Made by a program: the position numbers and the translations under genes | Part shown: positions 7,466-14,725 of the stretch, piece by piece | Numbering within the stretch: the stretch's first letter is position 1 | How the letters are laid out: each line of letters starts with the position of its first letter | The notes under the pieces: generated by a model | The model's database searches: none | What the model saw: only the letters and a program-made list of their open reading frames with translations | Told to the model about the DNA's origin: nothing | Assembly (NCBI GenBank): GCA_016200675.1 | Contig: JACQEH010000104.1 | Span: 1-18,295 of the forward strand | Source of the DNA: Chloroflexota bacterium | GTDB lineage: Bacteria > Chloroflexota > Limnocylindria > Limnocylindrales > CSP1-4 | Reading direction: 5' to 3' | Length of the DNA: 18,295 nt

Positions 7466-8110
7466 TCACCCGTCGGTTGCCACTTCGCGGGCGGGCACGC
7501 CCACCACCGTCGTTCCGGCGGCCACGTCGCGGGTCACGACGGCTCCGGCACCCACGGTCGCCCGGTCGGCCACGGTGCGGCCCTCGAGGACCTGCGCGCC
7601 AGTCCCGATCAGCACGGCATCGCCGACCACGACGCCACCGCTGAGATTGACCGATGGGTTGATGACGTTGCCGGCGCCGAGCCGGACGTCGTGGCCGACG
7701 GTCGTCTGCCAGTTGAGCAGGTTGAAGTCACCGGCGACGATGTCCACCGTCAGCACGCAGCCGGCCGTGACCACGTTCCCATGGCCGAGCTCCACGCTGC
7801 CGCGGTCGAGTATCGCGCTGGGGTGGACGAGGTTCGGGAATCGAAGCCGGCTCGCAGCAGCAAGGCGCCTCCCAGCCGCGAGGCGGGCCACCGGCCGTCC
7901 GATGCCGAGCAGGACGTCGGCATCCGGGTCCTCGAGCACGAGTAGCTCGTCGGTGGTGACCAGCCGGACCGATCCAACCGCGGTTCCGATTGGCTGCGAG
8001 CCATCCGACACGAACCCGACGAGGTCCCAGGCCCCGACCTGACTGGCGAGCTGCGCCATCTCGCGCGCCAGGCCGCTCGTCCCGATGACGTACAGGTGTC
8101 GCCGGCTCAT
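7466..8110 (-). CDS. NeuD/PglD-type sugar O/N-acetyltransferase
   Basis: A 214-residue acyltransferase likely to acetylate the amino group made by the preceding aminotransferase, using acetyl-CoA. The N-terminal third is a Rossmann-like PglD_N domain starting Y-V-I-G-T-S-G-L-A-R-E. The rest is a left-handed beta-helix built from hexapeptide repeats (HPSAILDRGSVELG onwards, VGAGAVVTRDV, and VVGVPARE at the end). VGHDVRLGAGN carries the His-Asp expected at the active site of PglD relatives. The ATG at 8110 overlaps the aminotransferase stop as ATGA, so the pair is probably translated together. Candidates are a PglD-like UDP-amino-sugar or a PerB-like GDP-perosamine acetyltransferase. The sequence does not decide which. 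Confidence 0.9.
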   Translation of the reverse strand: MSRRHLYVIGTSGLAREMAQLASQVGAWDLVGFVSDGSQPIGTAVGSVRLVTTDELLVLEDPDADVLLGIGRPVARLAAGRRLAAASRLRFPNLVHPSAILDRGSVELGHGNVVTAGCVLTVDIVAGDFNLLNWQTTVGHDVRLGAGNVINPSVNLSGGVVVGDAVLIGTGAQVLEGRTVADRATVGAGAVVTRDVAAGTTVVGVPAREVATDG

Positions 8111-9240
8111 CGTGCGGCCCGACGGATGGCGTCGACGATCCGCATCTGGTCCCCCTCGGCGAGGCTGCCGAAGGTCGGGAGGTTCATGCCGGACGCTCCG
8201 AGCGATTCCGAGACGGGCACGGCGTCACCTCGAGCGGCGGCGCCATCGCTGAATGGCGGGAGCGTGTTGAGGGGGATGAAGAACGGCCGGGTTTCGATGC
8301 CCTCGGCGGCCAGGCGCTCGGCGAGCTCATCGCGGGTCCGCCCGAAGGCGTCCGGGTCGACGGTGATGCAGAAGAGCCACGGGGTCGGGATCGCCCACGC
8401 CGCCACCGGCTGAAATCCGATCCCGGGGATTTCGGCGAGTCCGGACCGATACCGGTCGAAGATGGCGTTCCGGTGTTCCATGATCACGACGCGCCGTTCC
8501 ATCTGCGCGCACAGAAGCGCACAGGCCACGTTGGTCAGGCGGAAGTTGTAGCCGGTGATCGGGAAGTAGTACCGGCGCGTCGGGTCCATGCCCTGGCCGC
8601 GAAGCATGCGAGCCGTGCGCTCCAGGCGCGGGTCGGACAGCGTCACCGCGCCGCCCTCGCCGGACGTGATGGGCTTGTTGCCGTAGAACGAGAAGGTCGC
8701 GATGTCCGCGAGGCTGCCCGCCGGCCGTCCCTTGTAGGTTGAGAAGTGCGCCTCGGCCGCGTCCTCGACGACCCACATCCCGTGGGCGCCGCAGATCCGA
8801 TTGATCGCGTCCATGTCGGCTGGGTGGCCGTACAGATGGACGGCGATGACGCCCCTGGTCCTGTCGGTGATCGCGGCCTCGAGCTTCGCCGGGTCGATGC
8901 ACCAGGTCGCCGGATCGACGTCCACGAAGACCGGCTCGGCGCCGACGTAGCGGACCGCGTTGGCCGTGGCGATGTAGGTGAGGGCCGGGACCACCACCTC
9001 GTCGCCGGGCCTCACATCCAGCGCCAGCAGGGCCAGATGGAGGGCGATCGTCCAGTTCGCGACTGCAATGGCGGACCGTGTGCCGCATGCCTCAGCGAAT
9101 TCCCGTTCGAACCGGTCGACATAGCCCCCGGTCGACGAGATCCACGAGCTCCGGATGGCGTCCACCACGTACCGTTCCTCGTTGCCGGACAGGTCGGGCG
9201 CCGAAACCGGGATTGGCCGTGCATCGCCGGGACCCGGCAT
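8107..9240 (-). CDS. DegT/DnrJ/EryC1 PLP-dependent sugar aminotransferase
   Basis: Transfers an amino group, usually from glutamate, to a nucleotide-linked 4-keto or 3-keto sugar. The 377-residue length is normal. It opens with I-P-V-S-A-P-D-L-S-G-N-E. It has the cofactor Asp in VVEDAAEAH (D160), HLYGHPADMD at 135-144, and the Schiff-base lysine K189 in FSFYGNKPITSGEGG, a form typical of perosamine-synthase relatives. The phosphate-binding motif, usually N-G-T or S-G-T, reads N62-W63-T64, an odd Gly-to-Trp change. The ATG at 9240 shares one base with the upstream methyltransferase stop (TGATG) and starts at the conserved N-terminus. An open frame upstream is shadow. No dehydratase or NDP-sugar synthase gene is present in the window, so the substrate must be made by genes elsewhere. 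Confidence 0.92.
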   Translation of the reverse strand: MPGPGDARPIPVSAPDLSGNEERYVVDAIRSSWISSTGGYVDRFEREFAEACGTRSAIAVANWTIALHLALLALDVRPGDEVVVPALTYIATANAVRYVGAEPVFVDVDPATWCIDPAKLEAAITDRTRGVIAVHLYGHPADMDAINRICGAHGMWVVEDAAEAHFSTYKGRPAGSLADIATFSFYGNKPITSGEGGAVTLSDPRLERTARMLRGQGMDPTRRYYFPITGYNFRLTNVACALLCAQMERRVVIMEHRNAIFDRYRSGLAEIPGIGFQPVAAWAIPTPWLFCITVDPDAFGRTRDELAERLAAEGIETRPFFIPLNTLPPFSDGAAARGDAVPVSESLGASGMNLPTFGSLAEGDQMRIVDAIRRAAR

Positions 9241-10139
9241 CACGCCGCCTTCCTGACGGCGATGCCGCAGACCCCCTGGCCGGGCATGTCGCTCCACCTC
9301 GGGTATGCCGCGTACCAGTCGGCTATCTCCCGGGGATCGTCCACGGTTCGCTCCCTCCCACGTCGAATCCAATCGGCCTCGTACTCCGCAAACCGTCCCG
9401 GGACGGTCTCCCCGAACCACTCGACCTGAAACTCTAGCGAACCCAGCGGATCGAGCAGGCGTCGATGGATCGCCGCCTCGTCATACCACCGCTGGAAGAA
9501 GGTGCCCGACGCACATGGCGTCAGGCCCAGACCATAGACATCCTCCATTCGATATTCATCCCACGCTCGACGGTCGACCGGGACCGTCACCACGAGCGTG
9601 CCGCCGGGTGCGAGTGCCTCGTACATCAGCCTCATCGCCTCGACGTCGCCGTCGTCGGGGATGTGCTCGATCACTGAGATCGACCAGATCGAGTCGTAGC
9701 GGGGGCCCGCACCGCGGATCGCCGAGACCGGCAGCGGCTCGACCGAGATGCCCGGAAGCCGCAGACGCCTGGCGAGTCGCTCCGTCTCCGCTGCGTCGCG
9801 CTGGTCCGGATTCAGCATCCTGACCGTCGACGCCTGGCCATTCGACGCAACGTAGAAGGAGAAGAGCCGAGGAGAGGAGATGTCAAGGCTGTCACCGAGG
9901 CGGCTCGGGAGGTGGCGCAACGCGAACGGGAACTCCCAGTACCGGACGATGCTCACCGGCGTGAGCAGCAGCCCGACCGCGGCGCGGTCTCCGCGCGTCA
10001 GGGCGCGCAACCCCAGTGAGCGACCGAACCGGGCGAAGTCCAGCCCGGGCGCACCGGCACGACGCGCATGTCCATTGGCGGCCATGGCCCGCGCCAGCAA
10101 CCTCGGCAACCCGGCCAGTCGGCGTGCCCACTCGATCAC
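9240..10139 (-). CDS. Class I SAM-dependent methyltransferase-like protein
   Basis: A 299-residue protein of the Methyltransf_11 type, probably methylating a sugar of the polysaccharide or acting on a precursor. The evidence is the post-motif stretch ISVIEHIPDDGD at 154-165 and the L-A-P-G-G-T-L-V-V-T-V-P strand near 175-187. A C-terminal domain ends in W-S-D-M-P-G-Q-G-V-C-G-I. The usual glycine-rich SAM loop is not obvious: the corresponding place near 83-96 reads LDISSPRLFSFY. The binding site may therefore be divergent or the enzyme inactive. The GTG at 10139 overlaps the flippase stop as GTGA. Family membership is fairly sure. Substrate and activity are not. Confidence 0.78.
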   Translation of the reverse strand: MIEWARRLAGLPRLLARAMAANGHARRAGAPGLDFARFGRSLGLRALTRGDRAAVGLLLTPVSIVRYWEFPFALRHLPSRLGDSLDISSPRLFSFYVASNGQASTVRMLNPDQRDAAETERLARRLRLPGISVEPLPVSAIRGAGPRYDSIWSISVIEHIPDDGDVEAMRLMYEALAPGGTLVVTVPVDRRAWDEYRMEDVYGLGLTPCASGTFFQRWYDEAAIHRRLLDPLGSLEFQVEWFGETVPGRFAEYEADWIRRGRERTVDDPREIADWYAAYPRWSDMPGQGVCGIAVRKAA

Positions 10140-11500
10140 GGCAGCTCGGTCGGTGCGTGGGTGCGATCGATCCGCGCCAGGACCCGCGGCAAGTACAGCG
10201 CCACCGGGATAAGTGAGAACAGCGAGTAGGCGACGATGCTCCCCCAGACGGGGCCGGCAACGCCGAGCCGCGAGGTCAAGGCGATGCTAAGGAGGACGTT
10301 CGCCATCGCCATGACGATGGCCGCGACGACCTGGAACCGCATGATTTGGGCGCCGTTCAGGAGCATGGCGACCGCGGTCCCGACCGCGCTGAGGGTGGTC
10401 CAGATGCCGACCGCGAGCACCAGACCGAACGACGGCGTCACGGATGACCCAACCCAGATCGTGATGAGCGGGAGCCCCAGGACGATGAGGGCGGCCGAGA
10501 CGGAACCACCGACCGTCAGGGACAGCAGGATCGATCGACGGAACGTCCTCCGGACCCACGGCGCGTCCCCCCGACTCAATGCCTCCCGATAGGCCGGCCA
10601 CAGCGGCCCGAGTGCCAGGCTGACCATCAGGGCCGGGATCAGGAAGAGCTTCGACACGACGGCGTATTCCGCGACGGCAGTCGGGCCGATCATGGCCGCG
10701 ATGATGACGCTGTTGGACGTGAACGCGATCGCGACGGCCAGCTGGAGGATGAGGAACATCAGGCCCACGCGCAGCAGCGACCGGGCGACGACCGGGCGGA
10801 CCTCATGTCTGGCGGGCCTGAGCCACGGGGATCGGGCCATCAAGGTGAGGCCGTTGAGCACAGTAGCCACGAGTGGGGCACCGGCCATGGCCAGGACCAG
10901 CCAGGGGAGGCCGAGCCGAAGTTGGATGGCGACGACCACCAGGACGAGGCCCCCGACGTTACCGAGGGCCACGAAGATCGAGTTGACGTACCCCTGCTGG
11001 AGTCCGAATCGAACCTGCTGGAACACGCCCGCCGGCATCGACAGCAGGAAGCAGGCAACGAGGACGGCTGCGGCCGGGCCGACCTCAGCCAGCGCGGACC
11101 CGGATGCGACGTTGAACACCCTCGGCCATGGGATGTGCCCGTAGGCGGCAGCGAAGGTGATCCCGACCACGACTGCTACCGTCGACAGCATGGCTAGCCC
11201 GCTGGAGAGCGTGGCGCGGATCCCCGCTCGGTCGTCCCGTCCCGCAGCGTGGGCGACGCCGTTCATGAGGCTGTTGCCGATCCCGAGGTCACTGAACCCG
11301 AGAAGGGCGATCACGGCACTCAGGGTCATCCACACGCCGAAGCGTTCGCTGCCGAGGTAGCCCAGCGTCAAGGGCACGGAAACGGCGGTGGTCAGAAGGG
11401 CTATACCCTTCGCGCTGGCCGAGGAGGCAGCGCTGAGGGTGGCTCGACGATAGCGCTCGCGGGATCGTCCGTCCTCGGTGGTGGTGTCGTGCCGCGTCAT
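10136..11500 (-). CDS. Wzx-type polysaccharide flippase
   Basis: A MATE/MOP-superfamily polysaccharide transporter that would flip the lipid-linked repeat unit across the cytoplasmic membrane. The 454 residues form roughly 12-14 hydrophobic segments. An N-terminal L-G-Y-L-G-S-E-R-F-G-V-W near residues 47-58 is a hallmark of the family, followed by G-F-S-D-L-G-I-G-N-S. A second-half counterpart is GPTAVAEYAVVSKLF. The ATG at 11500 is chosen because the conserved protein starts soon after it. An in-frame ATG at 11539 would add 13 residues with no homology signal. It is first in a five-gene minus-strand group with overlapping junctions down to the acetyltransferase. No convincing promoter was seen upstream: a TACACT at 11589-11584 lacks a matching -35. 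Confidence 0.9.
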   Translation of the reverse strand: MTRHDTTTEDGRSRERYRRATLSAASSASAKGIALLTTAVSVPLTLGYLGSERFGVWMTLSAVIALLGFSDLGIGNSLMNGVAHAAGRDDRAGIRATLSSGLAMLSTVAVVVGITFAAAYGHIPWPRVFNVASGSALAEVGPAAAVLVACFLLSMPAGVFQQVRFGLQQGYVNSIFVALGNVGGLVLVVVAIQLRLGLPWLVLAMAGAPLVATVLNGLTLMARSPWLRPARHEVRPVVARSLLRVGLMFLILQLAVAIAFTSNSVIIAAMIGPTAVAEYAVVSKLFLIPALMVSLALGPLWPAYREALSRGDAPWVRRTFRRSILLSLTVGGSVSAALIVLGLPLITIWVGSSVTPSFGLVLAVGIWTTLSAVGTAVAMLLNGAQIMRFQVVAAIVMAMANVLLSIALTSRLGVAGPVWGSIVAYSLFSLIPVALYLPRVLARIDRTHAPTELP

Positions 11501-11776
11501 GCCTACCACTCGACGGGGGTGGCGTGACTCGAAATGCATGGGGCGGGTGGTTCCTCGCACGTGTTCGCGGGATCGCTGGAGCGAGTGTACGAGACTGGCG
11601 CAGTGCCGAGCCCGGCTGCGATCGGGGTAACGGTTTCCATCCTGACTGTGGGCTCGCACCTCCTCGTGCCGGGCCGACTGCGGGGCCCGTGATCGATTCG
11701 TTCCCGTTGGGCGAGCTCGATGTGGGCATGTCAAACGAGCATCGCCGTCAAGGGCCCCAATTGCTCCGCCCGACGG
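11501..11776. other. Spacer between flippase and methyltransferase pseudogene
   Basis: This spacer separates the flippase start from the decayed methyltransferase. Short open frames cross it on both strands, but they show no recognisable family or consistent domain. It should hold the promoter for the minus-strand flippase group. The only -10-like word seen on that strand is TACACT at 11589-11584, which has no convincing -35. I see no clear hairpin or repeat. Confidence 0.4.
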
Positions 11777-12244
11777 ATGGCTGATCAGCCCTTCTGGGAC
11801 CACTTCTAGGAGCGTGCTTGTCTTGACCTCGAGCGACTTCTCCTACATTGCCCTCGCCGCGATCGATTCGCGGGTCCAACGAGATGCATTTGCTCCGCCG
11901 CCGAGGCTCGTCGCCCGGCCGATGGAGGATCTCAACGGCCGTTACCTGAGCGACCATGGCGCGGTCTACATGCGCTTGGTGATGTATGCGGTCACGACAG
12001 AAGTGGCGTCCGCGGGCCCGCGCTGGGCGGCGCGGAAATCTCAGGCCGGGAGGCCGGCTCTTCGTCGAGGCGCGAACCGCCCGCGGGTCGCTGTATGGCA
12101 AGGGCCGGATTGCGGGCCGCCACGCGTTCGTCTACGGCGGGCACTACCGGCGGTTCATCGACCCTGACGCGCTGCATGGCATCTCGGATCCTCCTCGAGT
12201 TTGTCCGAGCCTGGGAAACACGAGGACTCCGCTACATCGCCTAA
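11777..12244 (+). pseudogene. Decayed SAM-dependent methyltransferase
   Basis: Pieces of one class I methyltransferase appear in order across changing frames. Frame 2 from the ATG at 11777 gives M-A-D-Q-P-F-W-D-H-F, then a TAG at 11807. Frame 3 from about 11830 gives S-S-D-F-S-Y-I-A-L, then an AVYMRLVMYAVTTEV stretch that matches the acidic-loop/helix region of this family (usually VYxRFxLHA). Frame 1 from about 12037 gives L-R-P-G-G-R-L-F-V-E-A-R-T, then YGKG and GHYRRFIDPDAL. Frame 2 then gives I-L-L-E-F-V-R-A-W-E-T-R-G-L-R-Y up to a TAA at 12242. The SAM-binding glycine loop expected after the S-D-F-S-Y segment is missing. One in-frame stop, at least three frame changes and an internal deletion mean it is not functional. 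The family match is from memory of motifs. Confidence 0.7.
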
Positions 12245-12541
12245 CCTAACCGGACGGATGAGCACTACCCGCACATGTTCGGAATGCTCCTCAAGTTCGG
12301 TACCCCGCTCCCACAGGGGGCGGAAGCGCACCTGAACATGATCCGGCCCTTCGGTCGCGCGCGCCGCCTCGTTCGCCCGGCGGGCCTCAACGCGCTTTTT
12401 GGCGGTCGCCCTGCTCCAGGCTGTGACCCGCCTCGCCCTGCTCGGTAGGTCGTGCGGGCCGGACGCTTCAGGGGGACGGGGGACTTCCTCCGGGTCAGAA
12501 GTCCCAGGGTGGGCAGCGCTAGGCGGTCAGGGCCCCTGCGT
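12245..12541. other. Intergenic remnant with a short uncharacterised open frame
   Basis: Frame 2 on the plus strand stays open from 12245 to a TAG at 12446-12448, giving 67 codons with mostly G or C in the third position. Its peptide includes DEHYPHMFGMLLKFG and AEAHLNMIRPFGR, which I do not recognise. It has no start codon with a ribosome site and follows the pseudogene directly, so it is likely more decayed coding sequence. From 12449 to 12541 I see no gene. Confidence 0.4.
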
Positions 12542-12546
12542 ATGAT
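12541..12546 (+). promoter_or_regulatory. Candidate -10 box
   Basis: TATGAT at 12541-12546 matches the bacterial -10 consensus at five of six places. A GTG in the methyltransferase frame starts at 12554, seven bases downstream, the spacing expected for a leaderless transcript beginning at that GTG. No convincing -35 is found 16-18 bases upstream. The same bases also contain the ATG starts at 12542 and 12545. Confidence 0.35.
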
Positions 12547-13531
12547 GGCGGCAGTGACGACCCGTAATCCCCCCACCCTCGTCGACCTGCTGTCCTGTCC
12601 CGAATGTCGGGGCGATCTGGGCGAAGGTGACCGGCGATTGACCTGCCAGGACTGTGGTCTCGCCTACCCGATTCACGATGGCATTCCCGTCTTCGTCGCC
12701 GCCGGCGCCACTGACCACGATGAGCTCGACCACTTGGCCGGCGGTCACGGGCACGAGGCGCGGTCGGACGTCGACACGCACAAGGCGGCGCAGGCGACCT
12801 ACTTCGACCGCGAGGCACTGGCCGAGTTCGAGATCGAGCGGCCCGCAGGAACGCCCGCGCTCTATCGGTTCCTGCTCCGGGAGAAGTTCCGGCGTGCGGT
12901 CCAGCCACTCGGGCGGAGGCTCGATGGCTGGACGGCGCTGACCGTCTGCGGCGGATCAGGCATGGATGCCGAGTTCCTGGCCTCGGCCGGGGCGTCGGTC
13001 ATCTCGTCCGACATCTCGCTCGGGGCGGCGAGGCGCGCCCGCGAACGGGCACGACGCCACGGCATCGCGGTCATGTCGATCGTGGCCGACGTCGAGCACC
13101 TGCCGTTTCGTGATCGATCGGTCGATCTCGTGTACGTCCACGACGGCCTCCATCATCTCGCGTCCCCGGAGGTCGGCCTGGAGGAGATGTCTCGGGTGGC
13201 ACGTCGAGCCATCTCCGTCACGGAGCCGGCGCGCGCGGCGCTCACGAACGTTGCTGTCATGTACGGGATCGCCCGGTCCCGCGAGGAATCGGGGAACCTG
13301 GTCGCGCGCCTGGATCCGGCCGGCGTCTCCCGGCAGCTGCGGCGCGCGGGGTTCTCGATCGTGCGGGCCCAGCGGTATGCCATGTACTACCACCATCAGC
13401 CCGGACCGGTCTTCGCGCTCCTAAGCCGGGCGTGGCTGTTGCCCGTGGTGGTCGCCGGCTGGCGAGCTGCGAACGTGGGGCTCGGACGTGTCGGGAACAA
13501 GCTGGCGGTCATCGCCGTTCGGCCCACATGA
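12542..13531 (+). CDS. SAM-dependent methyltransferase with N-terminal Zn-ribbon (Trm112-like)
   Basis: A 329-residue protein. Residues 14-50 are a Trm112/YcaR-like zinc ribbon with C19-x2-C22 and C35-x2-C38 and the usual Y-P-I-x-x-G-I-P-V ending. A class I methyltransferase domain follows, with the SAM loop VCGGSGMD at 135-142, the acidic end of strand 2 at D157, ADVEHLPF at 182-189 and DGLHHL at 201-206. The C-terminal part, with G-W-R-A-A-N-V-G-L, is weakly conserved in polysaccharide-cluster methyltransferases. It probably methylates a glycan or glycolipid intermediate. The start is uncertain: ATG at 12542 or 12545, or GTG at 12554 if transcription is leaderless. Its stop overlaps the next glycosyltransferase as ATGA. 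Confidence 0.88.
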   Translation: MMAAVTTRNPPTLVDLLSCPECRGDLGEGDRRLTCQDCGLAYPIHDGIPVFVAAGATDHDELDHLAGGHGHEARSDVDTHKAAQATYFDREALAEFEIERPAGTPALYRFLLREKFRRAVQPLGRRLDGWTALTVCGGSGMDAEFLASAGASVISSDISLGAARRARERARRHGIAVMSIVADVEHLPFRDRSVDLVYVHDGLHHLASPEVGLEEMSRVARRAISVTEPARAALTNVAVMYGIARSREESGNLVARLDPAGVSRQLRRAGFSIVRAQRYAMYYHHQPGPVFALLSRAWLLPVVVAGWRAANVGLGRVGNKLAVIAVRPT

Positions 13532-14655
13532 TCGCGATGAAGCTCGTGCTCATCGCACAGGCACCGACCCCGTACCTAACGCCGATCCTGAACGAGCTCG
13601 CGGACCGCGCCGACCTGCAGGTGATCTTCATGTCGGGCCGGAGGCCCGCCAGGTCGCTCGAGTCGTGGGCGACGTTTCGCGACCCGTGGGGCGTGAAGCC
13701 CAGGTTCGACTTCACCTTCCACCCGTCGCTGGCCGTCGGCTGGATCCGTCACGACTTCCACGTCCAGTTGTCCGCCGGGGTGTCCATCCGCCTTGCGCGC
13801 TCGCGTCCTGACGTCGTCGTCATCCACGGCTGGGGCCCGCTGATGGTGGAACCGCTGCTGTGGCGCCTCATCGCTCGGCGGCGTGCGGTCATGTGGACCG
13901 AGAGCACGCTGGACAGCGGGCTCCTGCGAGGGACAGTGTCGGACCGCTTCCGACGGGCGATGCTTCGGGGCGTCGACCTGGTGGTAAGCAATGGCAGTCG
14001 CGCCACGCAGTACGCGCTGGCGCTCGGCGTCGCCCCCGAGCGGGTGATCACGTCGTGCCTGCCATCGGTGCCGGCAGCTCCGGCCCCACAGACCGTGCCG
14101 AGCCGATCGGACCGCGATCGGTTGCACTTCCTGTTCGTCGGCCGCCTCGTGCCGCGCAAGCGCCCGCTGGACGTACTCACGGCCTTCCGCGAGGCCGGCG
14201 ACGCCCTCGGCGACGCGACGCTCACGATCATCGGGGACGGACCGCTGCGCGGGGATGTCGAAGCAGCCGCCGCGGATCTCGGGGATCGCGTCCGACTGAG
14301 CCCACGGCTCGAAGGGCCGCCTCTCGCGGCCGAATTCGCCGCCGCTGACGTCCTCGTCGTGCCATCCGAGCGCGAGGTCTGGGGGCTCGTCGTGAACGAG
14401 GCCCTCGCGGCGGGCCTGTACGTCATCGCAACCGACCAGGTCGCCAGCGCGGTCGATCTGCTCCGTCCGGGCGTCGGCGCCATCGTGCTGACGGGCGACG
14501 TGTCCAGTCTTGTCGCGGCGATGCGGGCTGCCATACGGGACGTGGATCGCTCTGACGCCGGGCGCGTCGGCCGGGCGCAGACGGTGCGGGACTGCACGCC
14601 TCGTGCCTTCGCGTCGGCGCTGGTCGAGGCGGCTGCTCGCGCCCTCACGACATGA
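13528..14655 (+). CDS. GT4-family glycosyltransferase
   Basis: A GT-B glycosyltransferase of 375 residues. The N-terminus reads L-V-L-I-A-Q-A-P-T-P-Y, and the acceptor domain includes VVVIHGWGPL at 96-105. The donor domain has FVGRLVPRKRPLDVL at 203-217, I-I-G-D-G-P-L at 234-240 and the E283-x7-E291 pair in EREVWGLVVNEALAAG. It ends in a helix, A-F-A-S-A-L-V-E-A-A. The ATG at 13528 overlaps the methyltransferase stop as ATGA and is preferred. The ATG at 13537 also sits before the first strand and cannot be excluded. The two genes probably act on the same intermediate. The sugar specificity is unknown. Confidence 0.92.
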   Translation: MIAMKLVLIAQAPTPYLTPILNELADRADLQVIFMSGRRPARSLESWATFRDPWGVKPRFDFTFHPSLAVGWIRHDFHVQLSAGVSIRLARSRPDVVVIHGWGPLMVEPLLWRLIARRRAVMWTESTLDSGLLRGTVSDRFRRAMLRGVDLVVSNGSRATQYALALGVAPERVITSCLPSVPAAPAPQTVPSRSDRDRLHFLFVGRLVPRKRPLDVLTAFREAGDALGDATLTIIGDGPLRGDVEAAAADLGDRVRLSPRLEGPPLAAEFAAADVLVVPSEREVWGLVVNEALAAGLYVIATDQVASAVDLLRPGVGAIVLTGDVSSLVAAMRAAIRDVDRSDAGRVGRAQTVRDCTPRAFASALVEAAARALTT

Positions 14656-14705
14656 ACCGGGTTGACGGGCCCGGCTCAGGCCGAGCACCAGGGACGGGTG
14701 GCCCG

Positions 14706-14723
14706 CGGCCAGTCCGTTGGCCG
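14706..14723. terminator. Possible bidirectional hairpin at a convergent junction
   Basis: CGGCCA at 14706-14711 and TGGCCG at 14718-14723 form a perfect 6-bp stem with a 6-base loop. The stem lies between the plus-strand glycosyltransferase end (14655) and the minus-strand GT2 pseudogene end (14726). It has no T-tract, and short GC stems are common at this base composition, so support is weak. Confidence 0.22.
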
Positions 14724-14725
14724 GA

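Noticed and set aside
9241..9420. Upstream extension of the aminotransferase
   Set aside because: It is shadow of the methyltransferase gene. The ATG at 9240 begins at the conserved family N-terminus.
11584..11589. TACACT (minus strand) as a -10 box for the flippase group
   Set aside because: The region 17 bases upstream reads GGCTCG, not a -35, so support is too weak to claim a promoter.
11524..11784. 86-codon plus-strand open frame in the spacer before the pseudogene
   Set aside because: It has no recognisable domain, no ribosome site and a composition like random high-GC sequence.
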